This document shows positions 26,951-36,422 of a stretch of 64,000 nt of DNA, in pieces; within the stretch, counting starts at the first letter, position 1, and each line of letters starts with the position of its first letter. Under the pieces are notes generated by a model. That model did no database searches. It saw only the letters and a list, made by a program, of their open reading frames with translations, and was not told the DNA's origin. The DNA comes from Gemmatimonadota bacterium. GTDB lineage: Bacteria; Gemmatimonadota; Gemmatimonadetes; Longimicrobiales; Gaopeijiaceae. The stretch is from assembly GCA_012960225.1 (NCBI GenBank), contig DUBS01000035.1, forward strand, positions 62,001-126,000, read 5' to 3'. The position numbers were made by a program, and so were the translations under genes.

Positions 26951-27540
26951 TCGCGGGCATAGTTCCATGCGCTGGCATATCAGAACGAATGGGCGAACCC
27001 AAGGCACTGATGGAGGTCACGGGCAAAACGTTTGTACAGAGGGCTGTCGATACACTTTCTTTGGGCGGATGTGCTCCAGTGATGGTCGTTGTCCCAAATG
27101 ACCCTGACATAGAAAGCGCCGCTCACAGCACTCACGCCCATATTTTGGTTAACCACGATCCTGGCGAAGGACCGATCACATCGCTTAGGCTCGCACTCCG
27201 TGAGCTGACCTCACAATTTGACGGGATAATTTATCTGCCCGTTGATCATCCTCTAGTTCAAGTTGACACCATTCGGCAGCTACTAGCTGTCGCTAGAGAA
27301 TCCTCAGCACCATTAGTCATCCCCACATATTTAGGCAACAGAGGTCATCCAAGCTTTTTCCGAGCTAATCTATTTACTGAACTCAACGACCCTACTCTTG
27401 ATGGTGGGGCGCGCACCGTTGTGTACCGGCATCTCTCTAAGGCAACTCTAGTTCCCGTAAATGATTCCGGAGTTTTAGCCGACATCGACACACCCGAGTC
27501 GTATGAATGTGCACTGCAGAAAGCCAGTGAATTACCATGA
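26947..27540 (+). CDS. MobA/MocA-like nucleotidyltransferase (molybdenum cofactor cytidylyltransferase type)
   Basis: 197 residues. The nucleotide-binding start GIVPCAGISERMGEPKALMEV is the MobA-like signature, with Ser-Glu-Arg-Met-Gly in the loop and the conserved Lys. DHPLVQVDTI supplies the Mg-binding Asp and GHPSFF the substrate-loop segment. Enzymes of this type attach CMP to molybdopterin for xanthine-oxidase-family enzymes. The gene is coupled by four-base overlaps to fadJ upstream and to xdhC downstream, and its place beside two XdhC-type genes supports the cytidylyltransferase role over a general sugar nucleotidyltransferase. Confidence 0.88.
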   Translation: MIAGIVPCAGISERMGEPKALMEVTGKTFVQRAVDTLSLGGCAPVMVVVPNDPDIESAAHSTHAHILVNHDPGEGPITSLRLALRELTSQFDGIIYLPVDHPLVQVDTIRQLLAVARESSAPLVIPTYLGNRGHPSFFRANLFTELNDPTLDGGARTVVYRHLSKATLVPVNDSGVLADIDTPESYECALQKASELP

Positions 27541-28364
27541 CATCCCTTCACCCAGCAGAGGCGGCAAGACTCCTAGTAGAGATCCCAGAAAGAGGTGGCA
27601 GTGTCATTGTGGCAACCGTTGTTGGCGACAACCAGTTCACCGGAAACCGTATCGCTTTGATTGTCATTGAGAAGGAGGAACCAGAGTTACGAGGCTCACT
27701 CAGCCTTAAATCGGGGACCGGTTCAGTGATTCAATTAATGAAAAATATATTGGAGGATCCCCGTGCCTCCGATGGGCTTCACGAACTGACTATCGCTGAT
27801 CATTTGTCGGAGGTTTATATCGAAATTCGACGCCCTGTTCAGGAACTTGTCGTCGTCGGTGCGGGACATATCGCTCAGCCCCTCGCCCACTTAGGTGCCC
27901 TGCTGGGCTTCCAAGTTATCGTTATCGACGACCGTCCAGAGTTCGCCACTCGGGAACGCTTTCCAAGTGCCGAGAAGGTGATCCGAGCCGATTTCTCAGA
28001 CCCATTCCGCGAGACACCGCTCCACACACGCTCTCATGTCTTACTGGTAACCCGCGGCCACAAGTACGACTACGCGTGCCTTATCAGAGCACTGCGAATG
28101 GATCCGCCACCTGCTTATATCGGTATGATTGGGAGCAGGCGAAGAGTACGTGCAACATATGTCCAGCTCCTCGAGGAGGGCATCACGCATGCACTGTTGG
28201 ACCGTATACACGCGCCCGTAGGCCTTGATGTCGGTGCTGAGACCCCTGAAGAGATCGCGGTAGCGGTAGCAGCAGAACTCATCATGGTAAGACGTGGAGG
28301 CACTGGTGCTCCACTAAAGGGTGTTGAGCGCATCGTGGAAAGATTTTTCAAGGAAGATAAATGA
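27537..28364 (+). CDS. XdhC-family protein, Rossmann-domain part
   Basis: 275 residues. The C-terminal half (about 100-250) is the XdhC Rossmann domain: ELVVVGAGHIAQPLAHLGALLGF, VIVIDDRPEFATRERFP, TRGHKYDYACL and a C-terminal GLDVGAETPEEIAVAVAAELI. XdhC proteins insert the sulfurated molybdenum cofactor into xanthine dehydrogenase, CO dehydrogenase and related enzymes. The N-terminal ~95 residues look like a degenerate first XdhC domain without the usual Gly-Ser-Thr-Pro loop; that loop is instead encoded in the next gene. ATGA overlaps couple it on both sides. No molybdenum hydroxylase subunit gene is in the window. Confidence 0.9.
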   Translation: MTSLHPAEAARLLVEIPERGGSVIVATVVGDNQFTGNRIALIVIEKEEPELRGSLSLKSGTGSVIQLMKNILEDPRASDGLHELTIADHLSEVYIEIRRPVQELVVVGAGHIAQPLAHLGALLGFQVIVIDDRPEFATRERFPSAEKVIRADFSDPFRETPLHTRSHVLLVTRGHKYDYACLIRALRMDPPPAYIGMIGSRRRVRATYVQLLEEGITHALLDRIHAPVGLDVGAETPEEIAVAVAAELIMVRRGGTGAPLKGVERIVERFFKEDK

Positions 28365-28699
28365 CTCATGATGATGATCGCTCACTGACCCAAGCCCTAG
28401 AGGCTGCCCGAGAGGCTGGACGCCGTTGTGCACTGGCAACGATTGTCGCTACAAAGGGCTCAACTCCTCGTAAGGTTGGAGCTAGGATGATTGTGGACCC
28501 TGATACGGGCCTCGTAGGCACGGTCGGGGGCGGTTGTGGGGAAGCAGAAGTTATCGAAGCAGCCTACAAGGTGATCGAAACCGGGAAAGCTCAGCGAGTA
28601 AATGTAGATCTGACAGACGACCTGGTATCATGGAGCCCAGCCGTATGTGGTGGCGTCATGGATATCTTTGTCGAACCTGTTTCCCCAGAATTTTCTTGA
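28361..28699 (+). CDS. XdhC/CoxI family protein, N-terminal-domain-only
   Basis: 112 residues. It contains the XdhC_CoxI domain alone: ATIVATKGSTPRKVGARMIV, GTVGGGCGEAEVI and a C-terminal PAVCGGVMDIFVEP with its conserved Cys. It starts within the stop of the preceding XdhC Rossmann-domain gene (ATGA) and ends in a TTGA overlap with the DUF402 gene. Together the two XdhC genes make up one full-length XdhC, so they probably act as a complex in Mo-cofactor sulfuration and insertion. Confidence 0.88.
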   Translation: MTHDDDRSLTQALEAAREAGRRCALATIVATKGSTPRKVGARMIVDPDTGLVGTVGGGCGEAEVIEAAYKVIETGKAQRVNVDLTDDLVSWSPAVCGGVMDIFVEPVSPEFS

Positions 28700-29229
28700 C
28701 TGGTAGCTCCCACGTCCGCATCCACTACCGCAGACCCCCAGATAGGGAAGAGGTATTTCATCAGAGGGTCGTGCTAGAGCGTCAGGAGGTTATCGTCACG
28801 CTCGCTGAGGCGATCAACCTCGATATTCCAATGATTATAGAGCGGCAAGTCGTCCTAGAGCCCGGTTCCGCAGTAGTTTGGTTTACGTTCCCGGGAGCTT
28901 GGCACGATATAGGGAGTTTTCACCGTGAGGACGGAACATTCACAGGCTTCTACGCCAACGTAATCACGCCGCCGAGGATTGAAGAACACATCTGGTACAC
29001 GACCGACCTGTACCTGGATGTGTGGATGACTCCGAACGGCACTGTGAGGCTTCTGGATGAAGATGAATTTGAGGAAGCAATCAGTCACAGGCTAATCGAC
29101 CACCCGACTGCGAACCGTGCTCGTGAGGAGGCAAGCCGCCTACTGGATGAAGCTAGGCGAGGTGTTTGGCCGCCTCCAATTGTCAGAGAGTGGACACTGG
29201 AGCAGGCCCGAGCAATTGCCATCGCCTGA
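28696..29229 (+). CDS. DUF402-domain protein
   Basis: 177 residues from TTG at 28696, which overlaps the previous stop (TTGA); the frame is open further upstream but that sequence is a shadow of the XdhC gene. DUF402 features include AVVWFTFPGAWHDIGSFHRED, a central FYANVITPPRIEE and YTTDLYLDVWMTPNG with the conserved Asp residues. Some DUF402 proteins are nucleoside phosphatases or RNA-associated enzymes that use Asp/Glu-bound metal. A C-terminal helical arm (about 130-175) follows. There is no strong ribosome-binding site, so translation may depend on coupling. Confidence 0.82.
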   Translation: MTGSSHVRIHYRRPPDREEVFHQRVVLERQEVIVTLAEAINLDIPMIIERQVVLEPGSAVVWFTFPGAWHDIGSFHREDGTFTGFYANVITPPRIEEHIWYTTDLYLDVWMTPNGTVRLLDEDEFEEAISHRLIDHPTANRAREEASRLLDEARRGVWPPPIVREWTLEQARAIAIA

Positions 29230-29239
29230 GAAGTATCAT

Positions 29240-29434
29240 CTAGTCGGTCTGGTAGGCAGCACAGAGTCGAGTGATATCCAAGTACAGCTGTTGCAGAACT
29301 GTAGGCTCTTCACGCAAGCAGTCGATCAACCGAGGATACTGCTCTATTAGCTCAGTCGAAATCTCTATGTCTTCGTGATGGTATAAACCATTGTCGACAA
29401 AGAGCAGGCGGACCTTGGTCTTATTCTTGCTCAT
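29240..29434 (-). CDS. small protein of unknown function in the VKOR-DsbA unit
   Basis: 64 residues from ATG at 29434, which overlaps the VKOR stop by four bases (ATGA); a longer reading to 29527 would run inside the VKOR gene. The sequence begins MSKNKTKVRLLFVDNG, then has an acidic stretch and a helical C-terminal half with one Cys in IDCLREEP and one in ITRLCAAYQ. No signal or membrane segment is seen. I recognise no family. The coupling to two disulfide-pathway genes is the only clue to function. Confidence 0.6.
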   Translation of the reverse strand: MSKNKTKVRLLFVDNGLYHHEDIEISTELIEQYPRLIDCLREEPTVLQQLYLDITRLCAAYQTD

Positions 29435-29901
29435 GAGGCCCCCCGAATGAACCGCGGCACTTCCGGCAATGTAGCTAAGAAGATCAACAGCATTACAATG
29501 GCTGAGATAACACAGTATTGACACCACGCCTCAATCACGAATGCCTCTAAATACGTCAGGTAAGCTGAAAACGTGACGCCTCCAAGGGATCCACTGAACA
29601 AGAAAGCACTGATGAAAGGAGACTCCCGGTGGACAGGTTGTACCCCTAGATAGGCCAGACAAAGTAAAGCCAGATAGCCTGCAACGCCGATCGCAGATAC
29701 GGGTATCGGCCCGACTTTGGCGTATACACTGGACTGAACAGTCCCGCAGTCCCCTATACCGCAAACGATCGGGCCAGTTAATCCCATATTATGGGCCATG
29801 AGATAAAGTGCGACGAACAATCCGGCCATAGCCAAGATCGCAATCACCATACGATTCAAGGGCGGCGGAGAAGCATGCAGGCCGGTAGCGTCGTCGCTCA
29901 C
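29431..29901 (-). CDS. vitamin K epoxide reductase (VKOR) family membrane protein
   Basis: 156 residues with four hydrophobic segments. The VKOR signatures are present: a loop Cys pair at 47 and 52 (VCGIGDCGTV), the conserved Ser in QSSVY, and the redox-active CQYC at 127-130. Bacterial VKOR reoxidises periplasmic DsbA-like proteins using quinone, replacing DsbB. A DsbA-like gene lies just upstream on the same strand (19 bp gap), so the two should form one disulfide-generating pair. The small gene at 29240 overlaps its 3' end. Confidence 0.93.
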   Translation of the reverse strand: MSDDATGLHASPPPLNRMVIAILAMAGLFVALYLMAHNMGLTGPIVCGIGDCGTVQSSVYAKVGPIPVSAIGVAGYLALLCLAYLGVQPVHRESPFISAFLFSGSLGGVTFSAYLTYLEAFVIEAWCQYCVISAIVMLLIFLATLPEVPRFIRGAS

Positions 29902-29920
29902 ACCCCATGCCTCCTCTATA

Positions 29921-30625
29921 TCAGTTACGAGCTGTCTCTACGTCTTCCAGGGCTGACTCGATTGCCGCTTCTATCGACTGGAAGTCATTACGCATTACAG
30001 GCCTCAGCCCCTGTCCCTTAACCATGATGAAGATCGTTGGAGTCCCGCTTACACCCGCATCTCGGCCCAAACTCATGTTTGCAGTGACAACGTTCGCATA
30101 CTTGTCACTCTTCACGCATCCCTCAAACGTATCTTGGTCAAGTCCTAATCCCTGAGCATAACCGAGAAAGGCACCAACTGCGCTCTGCCTACCAGACCAA
30201 CTCGACTGATTTCTAAAGAGCTCCTGATGATACTCCCAGTAGCGATCTTGATCGCCTGCACAACGTGCAGCACGGGCCGCAAGAAAGGCATGGGGATGCA
30301 TATTTGTTAGTGGAAAATCAAAAAACTGGAAATAAGCCCGCCCTGTCTGCACCAACATAAGGTCGATCTGGGGCTTAACTGCGAGGGCGAAGCCACCACA
30401 CCCAGGACACTGATAGTCCCCAAACTCGATGATCCCGATAGTACCCGAATCATCTCCTGAAGTAATCCCCTGGGCCAACTCTTGGTAGACTTCCGCATCG
30501 TCAAGATCTAGCTCGACCAATGGACCGGTCGCAGGGGTTCCGAGCACGCTCCCTCGCACGCTCCACATCAACCACCCGGCTCCAAGCACGGCAACGACCC
30601 CAAGGATCACACCAAATTTAGTCAT
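29921..30625 (-). CDS. DsbA-family thiol:disulfide oxidoreductase
   Basis: 234 residues from ATG at 30625, supported by a GAGGT ribosome-binding site nine bases upstream; an ATG at 30676 would add a basic segment. An N-terminal membrane anchor or signal (about residues 5-22) is followed by a thioredoxin fold with an inserted helical domain. The active site is CPGC at 73-76 (GDYQCPGCGG) and the cis-Pro loop is SGTPTIF. A Cys near residue 181 lies in EGCVKSD. It introduces disulfides into exported proteins and is probably recycled by the adjacent VKOR. This cell's exported proteins with paired cysteines, such as the Sel1-tail protein at 61186, are plausible clients. Confidence 0.92.
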   Translation of the reverse strand: MTKFGVILGVVAVLGAGWLMWSVRGSVLGTPATGPLVELDLDDAEVYQELAQGITSGDDSGTIGIIEFGDYQCPGCGGFALAVKPQIDLMLVQTGRAYFQFFDFPLTNMHPHAFLAARAARCAGDQDRYWEYHQELFRNQSSWSGRQSAVGAFLGYAQGLGLDQDTFEGCVKSDKYANVVTANMSLGRDAGVSGTPTIFIMVKGQGLRPVMRNDFQSIEAAIESALEDVETARN

Positions 30626-30822
30626 GTCGGAGCCACCTCTACCTCGGCTCCGCCTCCTCTCTTCGCCTCTAGACACCTTTGACTCCCGCGCTCATCACCT
30701 GCCTTTAAGCAGGTACAGGGTAGATTCGGTCCGTGTCAGCACTGAATCTTAGATAAACTATGGCCTTGAAGATGCTCTCGGGAGGAGGACTGATCAAGCT
30801 AAGTTGAACTTGCCCTAGTCAG

Positions 30823-31506
30823 TTAGGCTGCAAGATATGAAACAATCTTATCCGTCTCAGTCAGATCTATCACGACCTGATTGGCACCACTTTCAGCTAA
30901 TTGTGATCTGGTAAAGCTCCCGGTTGCCACAGCCAGTGTCCGCGCGCCGACCGCCAATCCACAAAGAACATCTCGGGGTGTATCTCCGATTACCACTGTG
31001 TGCTCTGGACGAAGCGAAGGGTTCCACATGTCACGAGCACGCTGCAGTGCAATCCTGGAAAGGTGCTCCCTTTCTTCATGGTCTGAACCGTAGCTTCCTA
31101 GCGCGAAATGCTCGGTCAGGCCAGCGGAGTCGAGCTTTAGTTCTGCTCCGCGAGCGATATTGCCTGTCAGCAGACCCACACCGATATCGTCCATTCTCCT
31201 GAGAGCGTTCAGGAGGTCATGCACTCCAGGCAACACCTGCATAGGGCATTGGGTCAATTCGTCTGCTAATCGCTCTGTGTAGGAATGCCAGAGTGAAGAA
31301 AATCGTTCCTCGATCAGGTCGATCTTATATCCGATTCCCAACAGGAGTTCTCGAGCGATTTGGGGGTCTGTTTTACCACCGAAACTTACTTCTTCAACAT
31401 TACCAACGGTCCCAAACGTATCGATCATCGCCCCGCAAAAGGCATCCTTTGCAGGGCCCCCAGTCATTAGAGTCCCATCGATATCAAAAAAAGCAACTCT
31501 CCGCAT
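30823..31506 (-). CDS. HAD-family phosphatase (phosphoglycolate phosphatase-like)
   Basis: 227 residues. HAD motif I is FFDIDGTL with the nucleophile Asp8 and Asp10, motif II is LLTGN, and motif IV is VVIGDTPRDVLCG. An alpha-helical cap lies between motifs I and II, fitting the phosphoglycolate phosphatase-like C1 subfamily. The gene starts seven bases after the threonine dehydratase stop and ends the gyrA transcription unit. It hydrolyses a small phosphate ester, but the exact substrate cannot be read. Confidence 0.9.
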   Translation of the reverse strand: MRRVAFFDIDGTLMTGGPAKDAFCGAMIDTFGTVGNVEEVSFGGKTDPQIARELLLGIGYKIDLIEERFSSLWHSYTERLADELTQCPMQVLPGVHDLLNALRRMDDIGVGLLTGNIARGAELKLDSAGLTEHFALGSYGSDHEEREHLSRIALQRARDMWNPSLRPEHTVVIGDTPRDVLCGLAVGARTLAVATGSFTRSQLAESGANQVVIDLTETDKIVSYLAA

Positions 31507-31513
31507 CTAACGA

Positions 31514-32488
31514 CTAAGCCATTCCTGCTAATAATGTGGGATCAAGGTTCCCGCCACTGATCACGACCGCAACACGTGCGTCTTCTGCTTCAACTGCTTT
31601 CGACAGTAGAGCCGCAGTTGCTGCTGCACCTGAGAACTCCACTATGAGCTTTTGTTTACTGACCAAAAGTGAAGTGGCCTCCCGGATTGCATCATCTGAG
31701 ACAGTAACAACATCATCCATAAGGCTGAAAGCATGCTCATATGTAAGTTCTCCAGCCATAACCGGTGCCAACCCATCGGCGATCGTATCGATCTTCTTAA
31801 TAACCACAGGCCTTTCCTCATCAAGCGCCTTTCTCATCGAAGCGGCTCCTGCAGGTTCAACACCGATTACCCTTGCAGCTGGCAAGAGCCTCTTAATCGA
31901 TGCCGCTATACCGCTCGCCAGTCCACCACCACCAATTGGAGCCAACACCAGATCAACGTCTGGCCATTCTCGGGCAATCTCCAAACCCACTGTGCCCTGT
32001 CCAGCGATGATGTGCCGGTGATCGAAAGGTGGGACAATAACAAGGCCTTGTTCCTCGGCGATCTCTTCCGCTTTAGCACGTCTTTCGAGTGAAGTCGTAC
32101 CTTCGTAGATCACCTCAGCACCGAGGCGTTCTGCGCCATCTCGTTTTACCTTAGGAGCTGTAGTCGGCATCACCACAACTGCCCTTACACCTCTCAATTT
32201 TCCTGACAAGGCAACAGCCTGAGCGTGGTTCCCAGACGAATAGGTGATAATCCCAGAAGCAACCTGCTCGTCAGAAAGTTGAGAAACGAAGTTGTATGCC
32301 CCCCGGATCTTAAAAGAGCCTGCACGCTGCAAGCTCTCGCACTTGAGTCGAACGTTAGCTCCAGCTATCTCAGAAACCACATCAGCCGGCAGAAGCGGAG
32401 TGCGTACGGCTACACCGGCCAACCGACGTGCCGCAGCCTCCACCTCTGTGAGGCCTACTAATCCTTCACCTTGTAGGATGTCGCTCAA
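31514..32488 (-). CDS. threonine/serine dehydratase (catabolic type)
   Basis: 324 residues, a PLP fold-type II enzyme. The PLP Lys is Lys60 in [10 protein letters not shown], the phosphate loop is [10 protein letters not shown] and a C-terminal [10 protein letters not shown] segment closes the site. It lacks the regulatory ACT-like domain of biosynthetic IlvA, so it resembles the short TdcB type. It deaminates threonine to 2-oxobutanoate, or serine to pyruvate. Serine racemase shares this fold and cannot be excluded. Its start overlaps the gyrA stop by four bases, an unusual neighbour for gyrase. Confidence 0.9.
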   Translation of the reverse strand: MSDILQGEGLVGLTEVEAAARRLAGVAVRTPLLPADVVSEIAGANVRLKCESLQRAGSFKIRGAYNFVSQLSDEQVASGIITYSSGNHAQAVALSGKLRGVRAVVVMPTTAPKVKRDGAERLGAEVIYEGTTSLERRAKAEEIAEEQGLVIVPPFDHRHIIAGQGTVGLEIAREWPDVDLVLAPIGGGGLASGIAASIKRLLPAARVIGVEPAGAASMRKALDEERPVVIKKIDTIADGLAPVMAGELTYEHAFSLMDDVVTVSDDAIREATSLLVSKQKLIVEFSGAAATAALLSKAVEAEDARVAVVISGGNLDPTLLAGMA

Positions 32489-35010
32489 GCCTCGACTCCG
32501 TCAGTCTCCGAAGTTACTGAGGTCGCATCACTCAGATCATCCGAACCCTCACCGTTTACATCCTCTGTAATAACACGGGCAACATCCACAACGGCATCAC
32601 CCTTATCAAGATTGACCAACTTTACTCCCTGGGTGACCCGCCCGATTACTGAGATCTCCGATACGCGTTGGCGATTCACGACTCCTTGGCGAGTGATCAT
32701 CATTAATTCCTCTTCTTCCGAAACTGCCTTGATCGCTACAACCAAGCCATTCTTCTCGGTTGTCTTGAGGTTGATAACCCCCTTCCCGCCTCGTTTCTGT
32801 AACCGGTATGAGTCCACATTTGACCTTTTGCCCATCCCCTTCTCCGATACCACGAGCAAGGTTGAATCTGGTCGGACCACAACCATACCTATAACAACAT
32901 CCCCTTCGCGGAGCCTCAAGCCCCTCACACCCGCAGTAGCACGTCCCATCTGACGTGCATCCCCTTCATTGAACCGGATCGCCTTCCCGTGCCTGCTCGC
33001 GAGGATAATTTCATCCTCTCCGGACGTGATCTGAACGTCGATAAGTTCATCACCCTCTCTGATATTGATAGCATTTAAGCCTACGGACCGGACATTGCCG
33101 TACGCTGATAGTGCACTCTTCTTGATCATACCGAGCCTGGTACAAAACAAGAGGTTCCTGTCCTGAGAGAATTCACGCACAGGTACCACTGATGCGATCT
33201 CTTCTTCATCTGAGAGGTTAAGCAAGTTAATGATCGGCTTACCGCGTGCCGTCCGTCCTCCGACAGGGATTTCCCACACCTTGATCCAATAGCACTGCCC
33301 GCGTCGAGTGAAGATCATGAGATAGTCGTGCGTTGAGGCAACAAACAGATGCTCGACCCAATCCTCATCCTTAGTTCCCATACCACGTAGCCCTCGTCCG
33401 CCTCTACGCTGTGCACGGTATGTATCAATGGGAAGCCTCTTCACATATCCCTGACGTGACACAGTGATCACCATGTCCTCTTCAACAATCAGGTCTTCCA
33501 CATCAAACGACCCCAAGGCCGCTGTTATCTCAGTCCGCCGGTCGTTGCCATGCTTCTCTGAGACTGCCAACAGTTCGTCCTTAAGGATGCCCATCCGACG
33601 ATCTTCCGATCCCAGAATACCCCGGAGATCCTCAATCAACTCTTGTACTTCTGTGAGTTCGATTTCAAGCTTTTCAATCTCAAGACCCGTAAGACGGGAA
33701 AGGCGCATTTCAAGTATAGCCTTAGCCTGTAACTCGGAGAGTTCGAATCGCTCACGGAGTTCAGTAGCAGCGATCTTCGAGTCCTTTGAGGCGCGGATGA
33801 CTTTGATGACTTCATCAATGTTATCAACCGCAATCTTAAGCCCCTCAAGATGGTGCTCTCGTGAAAGGGCTCGTCGTAGATCAAATTCGTTCCGACGGAC
33901 TATGACCTCATGCCGGTGATCCACGAAGTGAAGAAGCATCTCACGGAGCTGCATCACCTTCGGCTGTCCATCAACGAGCGCCAGTAAGATTGTACCAAAC
34001 GTCGATTGCATCTGTGTGTGCTTGTATAGCCTGTTTAGCACAATGTGCGGGACAGCATCTCTTTTGAGTTCGATCACAATCCTCATTCCCTCACGATCTG
34101 ACTCATCACGCATATCCCTGATGTCCGGGAGCTTCTTATCACGAACGAGTTGAGCGATCTGCTCTATCATCCTGGACTTGTTGACCATAAAAGGAATCTC
34201 AGTCACCACGATCCGTTCCTGATCGTCTCCTATCGTCTCGACCTCCGCCCGAGCCCTCATGACGATGCGTCCCCTTCCCGTCCTGTACGCATCATGAATT
34301 CCTTCTTGGCCACAAACAAAACCGCCAGTTGGAAAATCTGGGCCGGGAATGATGGCCTCTAGCTGCTCCTGGGGTATATCTGGGTCATCAATGAGTGCGA
34401 TTGTGGCATCGACAACTTCTCCCAGGTTATGAGGCGGAATATTCGTGGCCATTCCAACCGCAATTCCGGAAGAGCCGTTTATGAGAAGGTTCGGTGCGCG
34501 AGCTGGTAGCACTGATGGTTCATCCACACTTCCGTCGTAGTTCGGGATGAACGCGACCGTCTCCTTATCGATATCGGTAAGAAGCTCAATCGCCATGTGT
34601 GTCAGGCGAGCCTCTGTATACCGGTAGGCCGCCGCTGAGTCACCGTCTACGGAGCCAAAATTTCCCTGACCATCTACCAGTGGATAGCGGAGTGAAAAAT
34701 CTTGCGCCATCCGCACCATTGAATCGTAGACCGAGGAGTCACCGTGGGGATGGTACTTCCCAAGCACATCTCCCACGACAGTCGCACTCTTCTTGAACGG
34801 TCGACCCGGGCTTAGTCCCATCTCACCCATCCCATATAGGATCCGCCGATGCACCGGTTTCAAGCCATCCCTCACATCCGGCAAAGCACGCTGCACAATC
34901 ACACTCATCGAGTAATCGATGAAGGATTCGCGCATTTCGTCCGCTATCAGACGCGAAGTAACCTTGTCGCCCTGACCATCCTCTCCTACGAGCCCAATCT
35001 CTTCAGTCAT
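32485..35010 (-). CDS. gyrA: DNA gyrase subunit A
   Basis: 841 residues. The breakage-reunion domain has the catalytic Tyr131 (YRYTEARLT). The quinolone region reads [13 protein letters not shown], with Ser92 and Asp96 at the positions equivalent to E. coli Ser83 and Asp87, the usual sensitive residues. The GyrA box that identifies a gyrase rather than topoisomerase IV subunit is [11 protein letters not shown] near residue 545. The C-terminal beta-pinwheel blades follow and the tail is acidic. A GGAAGGA ribosome-binding site lies about nine bases before the ATG. With GyrB (not in the window) it introduces negative supercoils. Confidence 0.97.
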   Translation of the reverse strand: MTEEIGLVGEDGQGDKVTSRLIADEMRESFIDYSMSVIVQRALPDVRDGLKPVHRRILYGMGEMGLSPGRPFKKSATVVGDVLGKYHPHGDSSVYDSMVRMAQDFSLRYPLVDGQGNFGSVDGDSAAAYRYTEARLTHMAIELLTDIDKETVAFIPNYDGSVDEPSVLPARAPNLLINGSSGIAVGMATNIPPHNLGEVVDATIALIDDPDIPQEQLEAIIPGPDFPTGGFVCGQEGIHDAYRTGRGRIVMRARAEVETIGDDQERIVVTEIPFMVNKSRMIEQIAQLVRDKKLPDIRDMRDESDREGMRIVIELKRDAVPHIVLNRLYKHTQMQSTFGTILLALVDGQPKVMQLREMLLHFVDHRHEVIVRRNEFDLRRALSREHHLEGLKIAVDNIDEVIKVIRASKDSKIAATELRERFELSELQAKAILEMRLSRLTGLEIEKLEIELTEVQELIEDLRGILGSEDRRMGILKDELLAVSEKHGNDRRTEITAALGSFDVEDLIVEEDMVITVSRQGYVKRLPIDTYRAQRRGGRGLRGMGTKDEDWVEHLFVASTHDYLMIFTRRGQCYWIKVWEIPVGGRTARGKPIINLLNLSDEEEIASVVPVREFSQDRNLLFCTRLGMIKKSALSAYGNVRSVGLNAINIREGDELIDVQITSGEDEIILASRHGKAIRFNEGDARQMGRATAGVRGLRLREGDVVIGMVVVRPDSTLLVVSEKGMGKRSNVDSYRLQKRGGKGVINLKTTEKNGLVVAIKAVSEEEELMMITRQGVVNRQRVSEISVIGRVTQGVKLVNLDKGDAVVDVARVITEDVNGEGSDDLSDATSVTSETDGVEA

Positions 35011-35337
35011 GCGTTTTGTCCTTCCAAGACTTCGTGAGCTGACACGTTGATAGTCCCAGTGGAATGAGGGAAAGCTTCCTGCCCTTCATATCAGACAAAC
35101 CGCTGCCGAGTGCCCTGTGCGTGTCTCGGCCAGCGATATGGCCTTGTTCTAGAGTTCATTTTCGGCCGGTATCAGCAGCAAGCTAAGCTGCCAATCTATC
35201 CCTGCATTAGCGTGGTACTCAGAGGGTAGATGAAGGTCTGGCAAACGCAACTTTCCTGGTGGCTTTGGAGAACTCGATTCATTCGCCTGGTTAGTGCTTA
35301 CCCAGGCCAACAAAAATAACGCTTTTTCGCTACCAAA
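35011..35337 (-). other. intergenic region between the glycosyltransferase stop and gyrA start
   Basis: No gene is seen in these 327 bases. Near the gyrA end, the ribosome-binding site is the only clear signal. Three hairpin-capable inverted repeats occur: GGCCA/TGGCC (35128-35132 with 35139-35143), GCAGC/GCTGC (35175-35179 with 35187-35191) and GCCTGG/CCAGGC (35285-35290 with 35302-35307). The last could be part of a terminator for the glycosyltransferase gene, but no T run follows it on the minus strand. The gyrA promoter must lie here, but I could not define a convincing -35/-10 pair. Confidence 0.35.
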
Positions 35338-36351
35338 TCATGCCATGGCAACGAAGTTTTCTAGCTCACGATAACCTGCCCTAGAAAGTAAGTTTCTCAG
35401 CCTCTGGCGAGCTCCTTCTTGGCCCACCGAAGCGAGATGTAAAACATCCTTCAACCTAAGGGCTTCATCGGTGTCTAGGACCGGCGCACCGTGTATATTC
35501 TGGCCAATCTTACGAGGGCTTACCTCCGCATAGGCTATGACGGGTACCCCGACTCGGGCTAACTCCCGACCAAAACCCTTACCGACTCTTCCGGCACCCC
35601 AAATCAATACCCCATTCACTGCCGACGGAAAGGCGGAAACTAGATGGTGGACCTTGCAGCGACGGAACGCATCAAGGGAATACCGTTTGTCAGTCCGTGA
35701 CAGGCGTTGTGGAGTTTCCCTCCAGTGCATAAGCACAGAAGAGACTTTTCCTAGGCGTCCACCTGACCGCCAAACCCTGAGTAAAAGATCGTAGTCTTCA
35801 GGCCAACCTAGATCCCGATACCCTCCTACTTCTTCAATAGCATCCCCGCGCATAAAAAATGCAGGGTGTGGTAATGGGCATTCAACAAAAATTTCCTTTT
35901 CGATTTCCTCCGGTGTGGCCGGTGCGTTCAGCCAAGTCTGGTAACGCAGTGCACCATCCCGAACCTTCTCTAGAGGAAAGTACTCGGTCTCACATCCACA
36001 GATCGCCAGAGAGCTATCTGACTCCATTAGTTGAAGCTGTAATTCAAAGCGAGTGGGCCCAGCAATGTCATCTGCATCCATCCTTGCGAGATAAGATCCA
36101 GTAGCTTCACTGCGTGCAAACTCGAGTGCTGGTACGATCCCGTCCGGCCCCTGTCGGAATACCCTTACACGTTCGTCTCGGCTAGCCCACTCTTGAAGCA
36201 CAAACCAGGAATCATCTGAAGACCCGTCATCAACGGCGATAACCTCGTATTTGCTATAGGTTTGGGCCTCAATAGAGGCAATCGCCTCGGGTAGGTATTC
36301 CGCTCCATTTCGCACAGGAAGTAACACGGAAATCGGGGGTGGGGATGACAT
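35338..36351 (-). CDS. family 2 glycosyltransferase
   Basis: 337 residues. The GT-A fold begins ISVLLPVRNGAEYLPEAI, followed by VIAVDDGSSDDS, and the metal-binding DxD is in LARMDADDIAGPTRF. A GWPEDYDLLLRVW segment supplies the acceptor-side ED motif. There are no membrane segments. From about residue 245, VNGVLIWGAGRVGKGFGREL starts a Rossmann-like C-terminal extension that is atypical for simple GT2 enzymes. It probably adds a sugar to a surface polysaccharide or lipid. It stands alone, between uvrA (71 bp upstream) and gyrA. Confidence 0.9.
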   Translation of the reverse strand: MSSPPPISVLLPVRNGAEYLPEAIASIEAQTYSKYEVIAVDDGSSDDSWFVLQEWASRDERVRVFRQGPDGIVPALEFARSEATGSYLARMDADDIAGPTRFELQLQLMESDSSLAICGCETEYFPLEKVRDGALRYQTWLNAPATPEEIEKEIFVECPLPHPAFFMRGDAIEEVGGYRDLGWPEDYDLLLRVWRSGGRLGKVSSVLMHWRETPQRLSRTDKRYSLDAFRRCKVHHLVSAFPSAVNGVLIWGAGRVGKGFGRELARVGVPVIAYAEVSPRKIGQNIHGAPVLDTDEALRLKDVLHLASVGQEGARQRLRNLLSRAGYRELENFVAMA

Positions 36352-36422
36352 AGATAAGGATTCTAGGAAGCCATTAGTACGCAGTACGTGAAAGTCTGAC
36401 TCTTTTGAAGAATGCGGGTCGC

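Noticed and set aside
28534-28695. Upstream extension of the DUF402 frame from ATG 28534
   Set aside because: The extra residues overlap the XdhC gene in another frame and lack DUF402 similarity; TTG at 28696 with stop overlap fits better.
33464-33919. 151-residue Ser/Arg-rich frame opposite gyrA
   Set aside because: Composition typical of the antisense of a coding gene; gyrA covers it.
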